A stretch of DNA of 64,000 bases. Source: JACKHA01 sp041401985 (GTDB lineage Bacteria > Planctomycetota > Phycisphaerae > Phycisphaerales > UBA1924). Position 1 is the first letter of the stretch; each line of letters starts with the position of its first letter. Under the pieces are notes generated by a model, which worked only from the letters and a program-made list of their open reading frames with translations, did not search any database and had not been told where the DNA came from. Location of the stretch: positions 62,001-126,000 of the forward strand of contig JAWKTE010000003.1 of the NCBI GenBank assembly GCA_041401985.1. The letters run 5' to 3'. The position numbers and the translations under genes are program-made. Shown here piece by piece: positions 1 to 10,591 of this stretch.

Positions 1-40
1 GGAGCGACGGCGCGATCGGCGACGAAGCGACGATGCTGAA

Positions 41-74
41 GGCCCGGCGCGATTGCGCCGGGCCTCTTTCTCTT
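41..74 (+). terminator. Intrinsic terminator of a gene lying left of the window
   Basis: A perfect 10-bp stem (GGCCCGGCGC, 41-50, pairing with 55-64) with a GATT loop is followed by a T-rich tract (TCTTTCTCTT, 65-74). This is a textbook Rho-independent terminator on the + strand and implies that a gene ends just before the window. Confidence 0.85.
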
Positions 75-108
75 AAAGCGTCTCAACGTGTGGCATGGCT
101 GTGGCTCG

Positions 109-1149
109 GCACAGTGCTCTGTAGACTCCTTTCGAGTCTCTCGCTGGCACTACCGATGGACGGTGTAGGCCAGCACCCGTATGGCGGCCTCGGACAGCAG
201 CGACGCGGGGAGTCGGCAGTTCAGGCTCCCGCCGGTGGTCCGCTTGAGCGCGCTGAAGAACGACTCGACCTGCCAGCGCCGCCCGTAGCACGCCGGAAGA
301 TCGAGCATCCTGGCCCGGTGCGGGGTCTTGACCGTGCCGTCCTTCGACTTGATCACCGGCGGCACCCAGCTCTCGGTCCCGTGTTCGTCGCGGCAGATCC
401 CGTGCAGCGATTCGGCGTCGAACCCCGCGTCGGCGTACAGCCGCGCGGGACGCAGCACCCGGAACGTCTGCTCCAGCAGGACGGGGGTCTCGGTGGTGTC
501 GGCCCGAGGGCCGAAGGCCACGCGCATGGCGCACGGCATGAACAGCGCGCAGGCCACCGCCACCGAGACCTTGACGTAGCGGCCGGTGCGCCTCGTCGAG
601 CCGCGCTTGGTCCGGGCCGCGGGCCGGCCGGCGCGTTTCTTCGACCCCTTTCCGGCCCTGTCCTTCTCCTTGACCATCCGGAAGTAGACGCTGGCGTTGG
701 TCATCGCCAGGCCGGTGGAGTCCATCGCGACCTCCTCGACCGCGGCCCGGTCCTGCCCGGTCACGCCGCGGAGCAGGTCGGTGAGCATGGCCTCGATCAC
801 GCCGACCACGTGCGGCTTGGCGTGCAGCTTCTGCAGCGTCGTGTAGTGGGGCACACGCTCGAGACCCAGCGCGGCGCGGACGTCGGGCATCTCGGCCAGC
901 AGCTGGGTGATGCCCCGGAAGGTCGTGCGCAGGTACGCGCGCAGCACCAAACAGGCGATGAGCTGCGGCTGCGTGAAGTCGTGGCGGCTCTTGATCGACC
1001 CGTAGGTGCTCACGCACCGCCGAGCCGCGGCCAGCGACAGCCGCGCGACCTCCAGAACGATCCGATCGGGTCCGGGCGTCCTTGCCATATGGCCGGCATT
1101 GGACCGGCTCAATGAACATCTGTCAAATCGTTTCTACAGAGCACTGTGC
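109..1149 (-). mobile_element. Complete IS4/IS5-type insertion sequence, about 1.04 kb
   Basis: The transposase gene is bounded by perfect 17-bp terminal inverted repeats (GCACAGTGCTCTGTAGA at 109-125 and its reverse complement at 1133-1149). One open DDE transposase gene fills the element, so it looks intact. No target-site duplication is evident. The flanks are the two arms of a small dyad (CATGGCTGTG 94-103 and CACAGCCATG 1149-1158) with the loop bases GCTCGG on the left, so the element appears to have inserted in a hairpin repeat whose relatives lie at 47272-47303 and 47335-47364. Confidence 0.85.
150..1088 (-). CDS. IS4/IS5-type DDE transposase
   Basis: Catalyses cut-and-paste transposition of the surrounding IS element. 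The three acidic positions of the DDE fold are visible: DSTG in the middle of the protein, DAGFD further on, and the glutamate in RRWQVESFFSALKR near the C-terminus (the YREK-like region of IS4/IS5 relatives). A Lys/Arg-rich insert lies between the first and second acidic motifs. The length of about 312 aa fits the family, and the frame is open with both inverted repeats intact, so the gene is probably functional. The chosen start is the first ATG (MARTPGPDR). A TTG at 1112 would add eight residues, and no clear ribosome binding site decides between them. Confidence 0.9.
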   Translation of the reverse strand: MARTPGPDRIVLEVARLSLAAARRCVSTYGSIKSRHDFTQPQLIACLVLRAYLRTTFRGITQLLAEMPDVRAALGLERVPHYTTLQKLHAKPHVVGVIEAMLTDLLRGVTGQDRAAVEEVAMDSTGLAMTNASVYFRMVKEKDRAGKGSKKRAGRPAARTKRGSTRRTGRYVKVSVAVACALFMPCAMRVAFGPRADTTETPVLLEQTFRVLRPARLYADAGFDAESLHGICRDEHGTESWVPPVIKSKDGTVKTPHRARMLDLPACYGRRWQVESFFSALKRTTGGSLNCRLPASLLSEAAIRVLAYTVHR

Positions 1150-1441
1150 ACAGCCATGTCGAACAACCCCCAGCGCCTCGATCCCCAACCGACCCCGCCC
1201 CACCCCGTGGCATGCCCGCCTCCCCGCACCGTGCCACCGACTTGCGCAGTCCGCGGAGCAAGTCGGTGCCGATGAACGGTGAACGCGCCACGCGGCGTGT
1301 GGCTGATGCCGACTCGCGGATCACCGGCGCGCCCAGAGGCCCATGCTTGTCCGCCCCGACCCGCTCCGAAGACTCCGCAGGTCCGTCGCACGGCCTGTGA
1401 TCCCATCGGGCACGCCACGGGTGAGCCCACACCCATCCGAA
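1150..1441. other. Non-coding stretch right of the IS, with one hairpin
   Basis: No convincing coding frame. It holds a dyad (ACCGACTTGC 1236-1245 pairing with GCAAGTCGGT 1258-1267, 12-nt loop) and the right arm of the hairpin interrupted by the IS. The -10 element of the next gene begins at 1442. Confidence 0.6.
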
Positions 1442-1453
1442 TACCATCGCCCC
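1442..1453 (+). promoter_or_regulatory. Putative leaderless promoter of the SDR gene
   Basis: The -10-like hexamer TACCAT ends exactly 6 nt before the ATG at 1454 and there is no Shine-Dalgarno sequence. Transcription would start at or next to the start codon. The same geometry recurs at nine other genes in this window. Confidence 0.5.
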
Positions 1454-2281
1454 ATGGCAGGACGAGATCTGGCGGAACGGGTTGCGGTGGTCACCGGCGC
1501 CTCGGCGGGGATCGGGCGGGCGATCGCGATGGAACTGGCCACGCGCGGAGCCGGCGTCGTGGTCAACGCACGACGCCGGGAGCGGCTGGTTGATCTGGCC
1601 GGCGCGATCCGGGCGGCCCACGAGGGGGCGCGGGTGGAGGTGGCCGCGGGGGACTGCGCGGAGCAGGCGACGATCGACGCGATGCTGGACATCGCCCGCC
1701 GGGCCTTCGGGCGCGAGGCGGACCTGGTGGTGGTCAACGCCGGGCGCGGCCTGAGCGGGTCGGTGATGACGTCCGACACGTCGCAGTGGGAGGAGATGGT
1801 TCGCACGAACCTGCTCGGGGCGGCGCGGCTGATGCGGTCGGCCGGCGAGCGGATGCTGGCGGAGTTGGAGGCGGCCAAGGCGGACGGAGCGAAGGCCGGC
1901 GACGGGAAGGGCAAGCCGGCGTGGCTGGCCCGGCCCCACGACATCATCGCGCTGGGCTCGGTGGTGGGGCGGCATGTGTCGCCGTTCTCGTCGATGTACG
2001 GCTCGACGAAGTTCGGCGTGCACGGGCTGGCCGAGGGCCAGCGCCGGGAACTGGCCGGGCGGGGGATCCGGGTGACGGTGATCGAGCCGGGGTTCGTGGT
2101 GTCGGAGTTCCAGCAGGTGGCGGGGTACGACCCGGCGTGGTTCGAGGAGCGGGTCGCCGCGCTGGGGCCGATGCTGGAGCCGGCGGACATCGCGCGGGCG
2201 GTGGGATTCGTGGCGAGCCAGCCGGCGCACGTGCACGTGAGCGATGTGCTGGTGCGGCCGACGCGGCAGGAGTATCCCTGA
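1454..2281 (+). CDS. Short-chain dehydrogenase/reductase (SDR)
   Basis: A 275-aa classical SDR, a cytoplasmic NAD(P)(H)-dependent oxidoreductase of unknown substrate. The Rossmann motif TGASAGIG is at residues 14-21, NAG at 95-97, catalytic Ser at about 169 and the YxxxK pair at 182/186 (YGSTK). It therefore has the complete active site and normal length. The frame is open further upstream, but the conserved N-terminus begins a few residues after the ATG at 1454, and this start also matches the leaderless -10 placement. It converges on the ABC transporter gene, and a GC-rich hairpin repeat lies between the two stop codons. Confidence 0.9.
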   Translation: MAGRDLAERVAVVTGASAGIGRAIAMELATRGAGVVVNARRRERLVDLAGAIRAAHEGARVEVAAGDCAEQATIDAMLDIARRAFGREADLVVVNAGRGLSGSVMTSDTSQWEEMVRTNLLGAARLMRSAGERMLAELEAAKADGAKAGDGKGKPAWLARPHDIIALGSVVGRHVSPFSSMYGSTKFGVHGLAEGQRRELAGRGIRVTVIEPGFVVSEFQQVAGYDPAWFEERVAALGPMLEPADIARAVGFVASQPAHVHVSDVLVRPTRQEYP

Positions 2282-2291
2282 GGGTGGGGGA

Positions 2292-2311
2292 CCGGGGCGG
2301 GGACGCCCCGG
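2292..2311. repeat. GC-hairpin repeat unit between convergent genes
   Basis: The 20-bp sequence CCGGGGCGGGGACGCCCCGG is an imperfect palindrome that also forms the core of the arrays at 23247-23605 and 59874-60000. Here a single copy lies between the stop codons of two convergent genes, a typical REP-like location. Confidence 0.75.
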
Positions 2312-2336
2312 TTCGCGAGCCTGGGGATGGCGAGCA

Positions 2337-4226
<1,890 letters not shown>

Positions 4227-4370
4227 GGGACGGGGAAAGTATGGCCCCTGGGGCGGGAAACCTCAACCGGGGGGTGTCTGGGGATGGGGCGGCGTGCGGG
4301 GGTTCGGTAGGATTGTGGCGGGCTTGTGCCGTGGAGAGGGTGCGTGGGGCGAGCGCGGGAGCGGGTGGTG

Positions 4371-6209
4371 ATGGCTGTTGAGCGGGCGGCGTTGTGCTGG
4401 TTGATTGGGGTTGTTGCGGCCGCGTTGTCGGGGCTGGCCGGTGGGGCGCGCGGTTCGTTGGCGGTGCGCGACGTGGACGTGTCTGGCATGGGCGTGGCCG
4501 GCGCGGCCGAATCGGCGGTCGCGCCGGTGCGGCTTGCGCTGCCCGAGTGGGACCTGCCCGTGTGGCCGGGCACGACGCTGGTGGTGCCGATGGCGGAGTG
4601 GGGCGGGGGCGAAGTTCCGGCGGTGCGCGGGGCGCGGGGCGACGCGCTGGAGGCGAGCGTGTGGGCGCTCACGGCGACGGCGGTGCGGGAGACGTGGAAC
4701 GGGTCGGTGGCCAGGTGGGGCGCGACGCGGGTTGATGGCGGCGCGGCGGTGGGCGGTTCGGCCGATCGGTCGCGCGACGGGGCGATTGTCGTGCTGGCGG
4801 TCGCGATCCCCGCGGGGTTCCACGCGGAGGAGATCGTGGTTGGCGGCACGCGGGTGCGGCTGGCGATGTCGCCGGAACTGATCGACGCGGCGTGGGTCAG
4901 CCCGTTCCCGGCGTTCGCGGACTGGGCGACGCTGCTGGATGCCGCGGCGAGCGATGAGTCGAGCCCGCTGCGCCGGTGGCGTGCGATGCTGCTGCGTGCG
5001 GGCGTGCCGGACGATCCGGCGCGGATGCCGGCGGACCTGGAGTCGGGCGTCGTGGAGGCGCTCGCGACGCAGGAGGAGTTGTGGTGGCGGGCGGGGCTGT
5101 CGCGGCTGCACCGGGTCGATGCGGACCTTGCGGCCCGGGTGCGGGCGCGGCTGCTGCCGGTCGTGGAGCACGAGGAACTGTCGCTCACGGTGCCGCTGTG
5201 GACGGGCGATGGGCGGGCGATGGATCAGTTGCGGTCGATCCTGCTGGACCGGCGATTGCGGGACGCGACGCTCGCGGAGCGCGTGCGTTCGTGGCTGGAG
5301 CGTCAGCCATCGGGCGTGGCGTGGATCGAGCGTTCGTTCGCGGAGCCGTTGCCGGGCGGCGAGAGCGCGGTGGTGCGGGCCTGGGCGGCGAATCTGTCGG
5401 ATCGGGAGCGGCTGGCGTGGGTCGAGGCGCGGGCTCCGCGGCCGGTTGGCGTGCTGGCGCCGGAGCCGGCGCTGCTGGCACCCGGCGTGCTGGCGACGGT
5501 GGATGCGCCGGTGGCGGTGGGATTGGACGGCGCGTCGGAGGTGACGGCGGTGGTTCGGGTGGGGGATGTGTCGGTGCGTCGGACAGTGGGGGTGGGTTCG
5601 ATCGCCGCGATGCCGCCGGGGGTGCGGCTGGGGCCGTTGGTCGCGGCGGCGTCGGCGGAGGACGTGCTGGACCCGGACCGGGCGGTGCCGACGTTCGCGG
5701 GGCTGGCGGCGACGCTGCGGCGGCTGGACCCGACGGGGCTGTCGCCCGGTCCGGTTGAGGCGCGGACACGCTGGTCGGTGCTGGTGGAGGCGGCGTCCGG
5801 CGGGGTGGAGACCGCGGAGGTGCGTCTGGTGTTCGATCACGATGGCGGATCGACGACGGTGACGCTGCGGCCCGATGGCGGGCTGGCGGTGCGTGGGCCG
5901 GCGGGGCTCCCGACCGCGGGGTATCCGATGGTGGCGGCCCGGGCGGAGACGCCAGCGGGCTGGGCGGCGGAGGTGCCGGTGCCGGACTGGTGCGTCGGGC
6001 TGGACGGCGACCTGCGGGTGCTGGTGGTTCGGATCGATGCGGTGTGGGGCGTGTGGACGTGGCCGTCGCGCGCGACGATGCTGGCGCCGGAGCGAGCCGG
6101 TGCGGCGATGATCGACCTGGGTGCGTGGGACACGGGTTCGCCGCGGCGTCCGGGGGAGCGTGGGGGCGTGGGGGGCGAGCCGGCTGGGGTCAGGCGATCA
6201 GGCTGGTGA
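4371..6209 (+). CDS. Hypothetical secreted protein, 612 aa
   Basis: I recognise no family. The start MAVERAALCWLIGVVAAALSG begins with a clear Sec signal peptide with probable cleavage after AGGARG near residue 28, so the protein is exported. The middle part is rich in Trp, Arg and Leu and looks alpha-helical; the last 200 residues look beta-rich. Start codons upstream at 4326 (GTG) would put a charged extension before the signal peptide and are less likely. The last 20 bp overlap the convergent small membrane-protein gene. Codon use matches a real gene throughout. Confidence 0.65.
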   Translation: MAVERAALCWLIGVVAAALSGLAGGARGSLAVRDVDVSGMGVAGAAESAVAPVRLALPEWDLPVWPGTTLVVPMAEWGGGEVPAVRGARGDALEASVWALTATAVRETWNGSVARWGATRVDGGAAVGGSADRSRDGAIVVLAVAIPAGFHAEEIVVGGTRVRLAMSPELIDAAWVSPFPAFADWATLLDAAASDESSPLRRWRAMLLRAGVPDDPARMPADLESGVVEALATQEELWWRAGLSRLHRVDADLAARVRARLLPVVEHEELSLTVPLWTGDGRAMDQLRSILLDRRLRDATLAERVRSWLERQPSGVAWIERSFAEPLPGGESAVVRAWAANLSDRERLAWVEARAPRPVGVLAPEPALLAPGVLATVDAPVAVGLDGASEVTAVVRVGDVSVRRTVGVGSIAAMPPGVRLGPLVAAASAEDVLDPDRAVPTFAGLAATLRRLDPTGLSPGPVEARTRWSVLVEAASGGVETAEVRLVFDHDGGSTTVTLRPDGGLAVRGPAGLPTAGYPMVAARAETPAGWAAEVPVPDWCVGLDGDLRVLVVRIDAVWGVWTWPSRATMLAPERAGAAMIDLGAWDTGSPRRPGERGGVGGEPAGVRRSGW

Positions 6210-6468
6210 TCAGGACGGCGAGCAGGCATCCGCCGACGGCGCCGGCGATGGAGCCGATGATGGCGGCCCGGGTGATGGCCCTGGTCAGTTCGGCCTTGGT
6301 GGGCGAGGTCTGCTGGCGGTCCTCGACGAGGCGGACGCGCTCGGAGAGGGCGGCGAAGGCCTCGGGCGGCAGGCCGGTCATGGGCCCGGAGCCGGGGCCT
6401 TCCTTCATGGCCATCATGGATCGGCGGCCGAGGTCGCCGGTTGCGCTTCTGTATCCCGTGACGGCCAT
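6190..6468 (-). CDS. Small membrane protein, 92 aa
   Basis: A small protein of unknown function. The N-terminal half is polar with a short helical stretch (LSERVRLVEDRQQTS), and the C-terminal 25 residues form one hydrophobic segment (IIGSIAGAVGGCLLAVLITS) that would anchor it in the membrane with the N-terminus in the cytoplasm. The ATG at 6468 is preceded on its strand by GGGGGA at proper spacing; an upstream in-frame start at 6486 is less well supported. It overlaps the end of the convergent secreted-protein gene by 20 bp. Confidence 0.6.
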   Translation of the reverse strand: MAVTGYRSATGDLGRRSMMAMKEGPGSGPMTGLPPEAFAALSERVRLVEDRQQTSPTKAELTRAITRAAIIGSIAGAVGGCLLAVLITSLIA

Positions 6469-6734
6469 GCGTGTCCCCCGGGGCATCGTTGCCCGGCTGA
6501 GAGTCTAACGGACTTCTTGGGGGAGAGGCGTGGAAGGCGGCCCGGGACCGCCAAGGTGGTGGTCGGATCGTGGGGCGATGGCGGGAGATGCGGGAAAGCG
6601 TGTAGATTGGGGTGCCGGGCGGGGAGGAGCGCCCGTCCTGTCCGGTCGGCACGGGGTCTGGCCTTGGAATCCGTGATCTTCGTATGCAGGGGTGCGGGGC
6701 GGCCCGGTCGCCCGCGCAGAAGGAGCCTTTGCCG

Positions 6735-8840
6735 ATGACCCGTACGCAGGCCTTCCGCCACATGGCCGTCGCCGGACCCGGAGATGAGGTTCTGCTGCTG
6801 CGTTCGATGAGCGGGACGGAGCAGTTGGGGCGTCTGTTCGAGTACCAGCTCGAGTGCGTCTCGGAGAACGAGGAGGTCTCGTTCGAGGAATGGCTGGGGC
6901 AGAACGTCTCGATCCGGTTCTCGACGCACGGCGGCGAGGACGAGCGGTTCCTGAACGGGATCGTGAGCGAGATGGAGCAGACGGGGGTGATCGGGCGGCT
7001 GGCGGTGTATCGCCTGGTGGTGGTGCCGTTCATCTGGGTGCTGACGCGCCGGGCGGACTGCCGCATCTTTCAGGACAAGACGGTGCCGGAGATCGTGGTT
7101 GAGCTGCTCAAGGAGCGGGGGTTCAGCGACGTTGAGGACCGCCTGACGCGGTCGTATCGCCCGTGGGAGTACTGCGTGCAGTACCGGGAGACGGACCTGA
7201 ACTTCATCACGCGGCTGATGGAGCAGGAGGGGATCTACTTCTACTTCGTGCACGAGGAGGGCAAGCACACGCTGGTGCTGGGCGACGATCCCGGCTCGCA
7301 CGAGAAGAAGCCGGGGGTCGAGAGCCTGCCGTTCTTCCCGCCGGGGGCCAAGTCGGTGGCGCGTCCGCACGTGTACCACTGGCGGGTGCGGAAGCAGATC
7401 CAGACGACGGCGTACGCGACGACGGACTTCAACTACGAGCGGCCGAAGGACGACCTGTTCGTGCGGGGGTCCAAACTCAAGAGCCACGAGTTCGGCGAGA
7501 TCGAGATGTTCGATTATCCCGGCGAGTACACGGAGTACGCCGACGGGGAGACGGTGGCGCGGCTGCGGACCGAGGAACTGGCGGTGGCGCACGAGACGAT
7601 CGATGCGCAGACGACCAGCCGGCAGGTTGGCTCGGGGCAGAAGTTCGGTCTCGAGGGGCACCCGCGCGGCGACCAGGCCAGGGACTACCTGGTGGTGGGC
7701 ACGACGCTGGAGGCCTCGACCGACGCGTTCGATGGCGGGCAGGTGGACACGGACGGTTCGTTCACGTTCCGCTGCGGGTTCGACTGCATCCCGGGCGACA
7801 CGCCGTTTCGTTTGGCGCGTTCGACGCCCAAGCCGGTGATCCCCGGCCCGCAGACGGCGATCGTGGACGGGCTGGACGGCGAGGACATCACGACGGACGA
7901 GCTGGGGCGGGTGTGGGTGCGGTTCCACTGGGACCTGTACAGCAAGCCGGGCGAGCGGGCCACGTGCTGGCTGCGGAGTTCGCAGGACATCGCGGGCAAG
8001 AAGTGGGGTGCGATGTATGTGCCGCGGAAGGGGCACGAGGTCATCGTGACGTTCATGGAGGGGGACCCGGACCGCCCGCTGATCACGGGGCGGGTGTATA
8101 ACGGGGAGAACAAGCCGGCGTACGACCCGAAGACGATGCCGACGATCAGCGGGATCAAGACCAACACGGTCAAGGGCGAGGGGTTCAACGAGATCCGGTT
8201 CGACGACAAGGCGGGGCACGAGCAGATCTTCATCCACGCCCAGAAGGACATGGACATCCGGGTGAAGGAGACGGTGCGGCACACCGTTGAGAAGGAGTAC
8301 CACTTCACGGTCGAGAGCCACTATTACTACAAGACCGGCGGCGACCACCACATCGAGACGTCGGGGTCGTACTTCGAGACGGTCGTCGGCGACCGGCACA
8401 TCGCGGTCGATGGCAGCGAGATGAAGCAGATCGGCGGGAGCCAGGATCTGACGGTCAGCGCGTCGGTTACCGAAGGGATCTCGGGGTCGTGGACGTCGGA
8501 TGTCTCGGGCGATGTCACGATCAGCAGCGGGTCCAAGATCACGCTGAGGGTCGGCGGCACGTCGCTGGTGATCGACTCTGGCGGCGTGACGATCAAGACG
8601 CCGGGGAATGTCAAGGCCGAATGCGGCGGGAACATCGAGGGCATCTCGGGCGGTTCGGTGCGGTTCCTCGCGGCCTCGTCGTTCGAGGCGATCGCCTCGT
8701 CGGCTTCGATCGTCTCGTCCACCATCTCGCTCACGGCGGGGACGGTGTCGTGCACCGGGCTGCTCAACGCGATGACGGTGGCGGCCACGATGGCGGTCGT
8801 GTCGCCCTCGTACACGCCCGGCGCGGGCAACATGGTGTAA
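6735..8840 (+). CDS. vgrG: Type VI secretion spike protein VgrG (TssI)
   Basis: A 701-aa VgrG: trimeric spike that tips the Hcp tube of a type VI secretion system and carries effectors. The N-terminal half has the gp27-like part (QLGRLFEYQLECVS, then YRETDLNFITRLMEQEGIYF). The middle has the gp5 OB-fold signature (DELGRVWVRFHWD, CWLRSSQDIAGKKWG, GHEVIVTFMEGDPDRP). The tail is a beta-helix with Ser/Thr/Val-rich repeats ending in PSYTPGAGNMV. There is no extra C-terminal enzymatic domain, so this is an adaptor-type VgrG rather than an evolved one. AAGGAG nine nt before the ATG fixes the start. The next four genes follow on the same strand, and the HEAT gene's ribosome site overlaps this stop codon (TAAGGAG). 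No Tss structural genes or PAAR protein are in the window, so the cassette is an orphan here. Confidence 0.93.
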   Translation: MTRTQAFRHMAVAGPGDEVLLLRSMSGTEQLGRLFEYQLECVSENEEVSFEEWLGQNVSIRFSTHGGEDERFLNGIVSEMEQTGVIGRLAVYRLVVVPFIWVLTRRADCRIFQDKTVPEIVVELLKERGFSDVEDRLTRSYRPWEYCVQYRETDLNFITRLMEQEGIYFYFVHEEGKHTLVLGDDPGSHEKKPGVESLPFFPPGAKSVARPHVYHWRVRKQIQTTAYATTDFNYERPKDDLFVRGSKLKSHEFGEIEMFDYPGEYTEYADGETVARLRTEELAVAHETIDAQTTSRQVGSGQKFGLEGHPRGDQARDYLVVGTTLEASTDAFDGGQVDTDGSFTFRCGFDCIPGDTPFRLARSTPKPVIPGPQTAIVDGLDGEDITTDELGRVWVRFHWDLYSKPGERATCWLRSSQDIAGKKWGAMYVPRKGHEVIVTFMEGDPDRPLITGRVYNGENKPAYDPKTMPTISGIKTNTVKGEGFNEIRFDDKAGHEQIFIHAQKDMDIRVKETVRHTVEKEYHFTVESHYYYKTGGDHHIETSGSYFETVVGDRHIAVDGSEMKQIGGSQDLTVSASVTEGISGSWTSDVSGDVTISSGSKITLRVGGTSLVIDSGGVTIKTPGNVKAECGGNIEGISGGSVRFLAASSFEAIASSASIVSSTISLTAGTVSCTGLLNAMTVAATMAVVSPSYTPGAGNMV

Positions 8841-8853
8841 GGAGTGACCGTGC

Positions 8854-9948
8854 ATGGCTGGAGGGGCTGCACAGATCGAGAGGGTTCGGGTCATCGGGCT
8901 GGCGTCGCGATGGCTGGACGCGTCGTCGATCAACGACGCGGACGCGTCGGTGCGGCTCGGGGCGCTGGCGACGGGGTTCGTGCGTCCGGCGGCGGCCGCG
9001 CCGCTGCGGGACGTGATCGCGGCCCGCCTGGCGGATCGTGGCGAGTCTCCAGAGATCCGTCGCCAGGCGGCGCTGACGCTCGGGATGCTGCGGCCGTTGC
9101 CGGTGGCGGCGCTGGTGGCGGGGCTGGCCAGGTGGCAGGGACCGACGGTGCGTGCGGCGGCGGCGACGGCGCTGCACTCGACGGAGGGGACCGCGGCCGA
9201 CGCGGGCGAAACGCTGGCGCGGTGCCTGCTCGCGGGGGACGCGACCGTGAGGCTGCAGAGCGTGCTGGCGCTGCGGGGAATCGGGGCCGCGGCGGTCGGC
9301 CACGTTGTGAAGGTGGTGGAAGAGGCCGAGAAGTTCGACATCACGCGGATGTCCGGGCTCGACGCGCTCGGGTTCATCGGCGTGGACGGGCACGGCTCGC
9401 TGGACCTGGCGACGCGCCTGAGCGAGGATGCGCCGGGGACGGTGCGGGTGTGCGCCCGGTTCGCCGTGGCGAGCATCGAGGGCGCGGCGATCGAGCCGGA
9501 CGCGAAGGGGCGCGACAAGCGGCTGGCCAAGGCGGCCGAGCCGCTGGCGGCGATGCTGGAGCACGAGGATGAGGCGGTGCGGCTGCTTGCCATGGAGCGG
9601 CTGGGGTGGCTCAAGGACGGCGCGCCGTCGGCGGGCGGGGCGCTGCTGCGGCTGCTGAAGGAAGGCTCGCCGGCGGAGCGTGAAGCTGCGGCTCTCGGGC
9701 TGGCGCGGACGCGGACGCCGACGGAGCAGGCGGTGGAGCCGCTGCGTGGGGCGCTCCAGGATGAGGAGCCGGCGGTCCGCAAGGCCGCGGCGATCGCGCT
9801 GACGGCGTATGGGACCGACGCGAAGCCGGCGCTGGGGGACCTGCTGCGCCTCGGGAAGGACGCGACGCAGCCGGAGGGTGTCCGCCGGGCCGCGGGCGAG
9901 TGCGCCAAGTCGATCGTGAAGGCCGAGCGCGGCCCGTATTGGGCGTGA
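8854..9948 (+). CDS. HEAT-repeat protein of the vgrG cassette
   Basis: A 364-aa all-helical protein made of about eight HEAT-like repeats of roughly 35-45 residues (for example PEIRRQAALTLGML, PTVRAAAATALHS, EAVRLLAMERLGWL, PAVRKAAAIALTAYG). Such superhelical scaffolds bind other proteins. In VgrG neighbourhoods HEAT proteins are thought to act as adaptors or chaperones for cargo loading (family knowledge; not proven here). GGAG overlaps the vgrG stop 10 nt before the ATG, so the two genes are probably translationally linked. No signal peptide is seen. Confidence 0.8.
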   Translation: MAGGAAQIERVRVIGLASRWLDASSINDADASVRLGALATGFVRPAAAAPLRDVIAARLADRGESPEIRRQAALTLGMLRPLPVAALVAGLARWQGPTVRAAAATALHSTEGTAADAGETLARCLLAGDATVRLQSVLALRGIGAAAVGHVVKVVEEAEKFDITRMSGLDALGFIGVDGHGSLDLATRLSEDAPGTVRVCARFAVASIEGAAIEPDAKGRDKRLAKAAEPLAAMLEHEDEAVRLLAMERLGWLKDGAPSAGGALLRLLKEGSPAEREAAALGLARTRTPTEQAVEPLRGALQDEEPAVRKAAAIALTAYGTDAKPALGDLLRLGKDATQPEGVRRAAGECAKSIVKAERGPYWA

Positions 9949-10011
9949 TCGCGGATTGAATGGTGGACAGACGTGGGTGGCGAGCACGCCGCCCGCGACG
10001 GAGGAACGACG

Positions 10012-10338
10012 ATGCCCGCTTCGCCAACCAGAGCCTCCGGCCCGGATCAGGCGTGCACGGCCGATCCCGGCTCGAAGTCGGAGATCGAGGCCAAGGAGCC
10101 GCGCCCGCTGCCGCACGTGCCGGAGGAGGAGCCGGCGCACTGGATCGAGGTCCGCCTGGTTGATGAGGCGGGCGAGCCGGTGGTGGGGGAGATGTGGGAG
10201 GCGCTCTTGCCCAATGGGCGGATGGCCCGGGGCGTGACGAACAAGGAGGGCGTGGGGCGGGTTTCGGGGATCAAGCCGGGCGGGTCGTGCAAGGTGTCGT
10301 TCCCGAGGCTCGACAAGGGGGCGTGGGAAGAGGCGTAG
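10012..10338 (+). CDS. Small beta-sandwich accessory protein of the vgrG cassette
   Basis: A 108-aa protein with a low-complexity polar N-terminus and a compact domain (WIEVRLVDEAGEPVVGEMWEA … KEGVGRVSGIKPGGSCKVSFP) resembling carboxypeptidase-regulatory/Ig-like folds often seen next to vgrG genes. Its role may be to link spike and cargo; that is inference from context. GGAGG lies at good spacing upstream of the ATG at 10012. A 9973 start would add 13 residues without a better ribosome site. It is followed by an 8-bp tandem-repeat array. Confidence 0.65.
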   Translation: MPASPTRASGPDQACTADPGSKSEIEAKEPRPLPHVPEEEPAHWIEVRLVDEAGEPVVGEMWEALLPNGRMARGVTNKEGVGRVSGIKPGGSCKVSFPRLDKGAWEEA

Positions 10339-10367
10339 GGGAAGCGACGGAGCGACTAAGCGACGAA

Positions 10368-10457
10368 GTGACGGAGTGACGGAGTGACGGAGTGACGGAG
10401 TGACGGAGTGACGGAGTGACGGAGTGACGGAGTGACGGAGTGACGGAGTGACGGAGT
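10368..10457. repeat. 8-bp tandem repeat (GTGACGGA) x 11
   Basis: About eleven head-to-tail copies of GTGACGGA, preceded by two degenerate units (GAAGCGACGGAGCGACTAAG). The same 8-bp unit, arranged as facing inverted arrays, recurs at 24703-24791. It lies inside the vgrG gene row, between two genes of the same strand. Confidence 0.95.
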
Positions 10458-10488
10458 CCGCAGGGCGTTGAGTCCAGCGGGGAGCAAA

Positions 10489-10567
10489 CCACGGGAGACA
10501 CCGAGACACGGAGAGAGACATCGAGGGTTGGGTATGTGTCTTTCTCCGTGTCTCCGTGCCTCCGTGG
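10489..10567. repeat. Long inverted repeat in the vgrG cassette
   Basis: The left arm (CCACGG then CACCGAGACACGGAG) pairs with the right arm (CTCCGTGTCTCCGTG then CCGTGG) around a roughly 25-nt centre. A transcript would form a long interrupted stem just upstream of the LysM gene. It may reduce read-through or act in RNA processing; the function is unknown. Confidence 0.75.
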
Positions 10568-10591
10568 TGAGTCTTGTGTCAGGAGCGTGAC

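Noticed and set aside
109..1149. A target-site duplication around the IS
   Set aside because: The flanking bases match as an inverted, not direct, repeat and belong to a hairpin that exists elsewhere without the IS.
10368..10457. Possible CRISPR array because of regular repeats
   Set aside because: The repeats are 8 bp and contiguous with no spacers; no cas genes are present.
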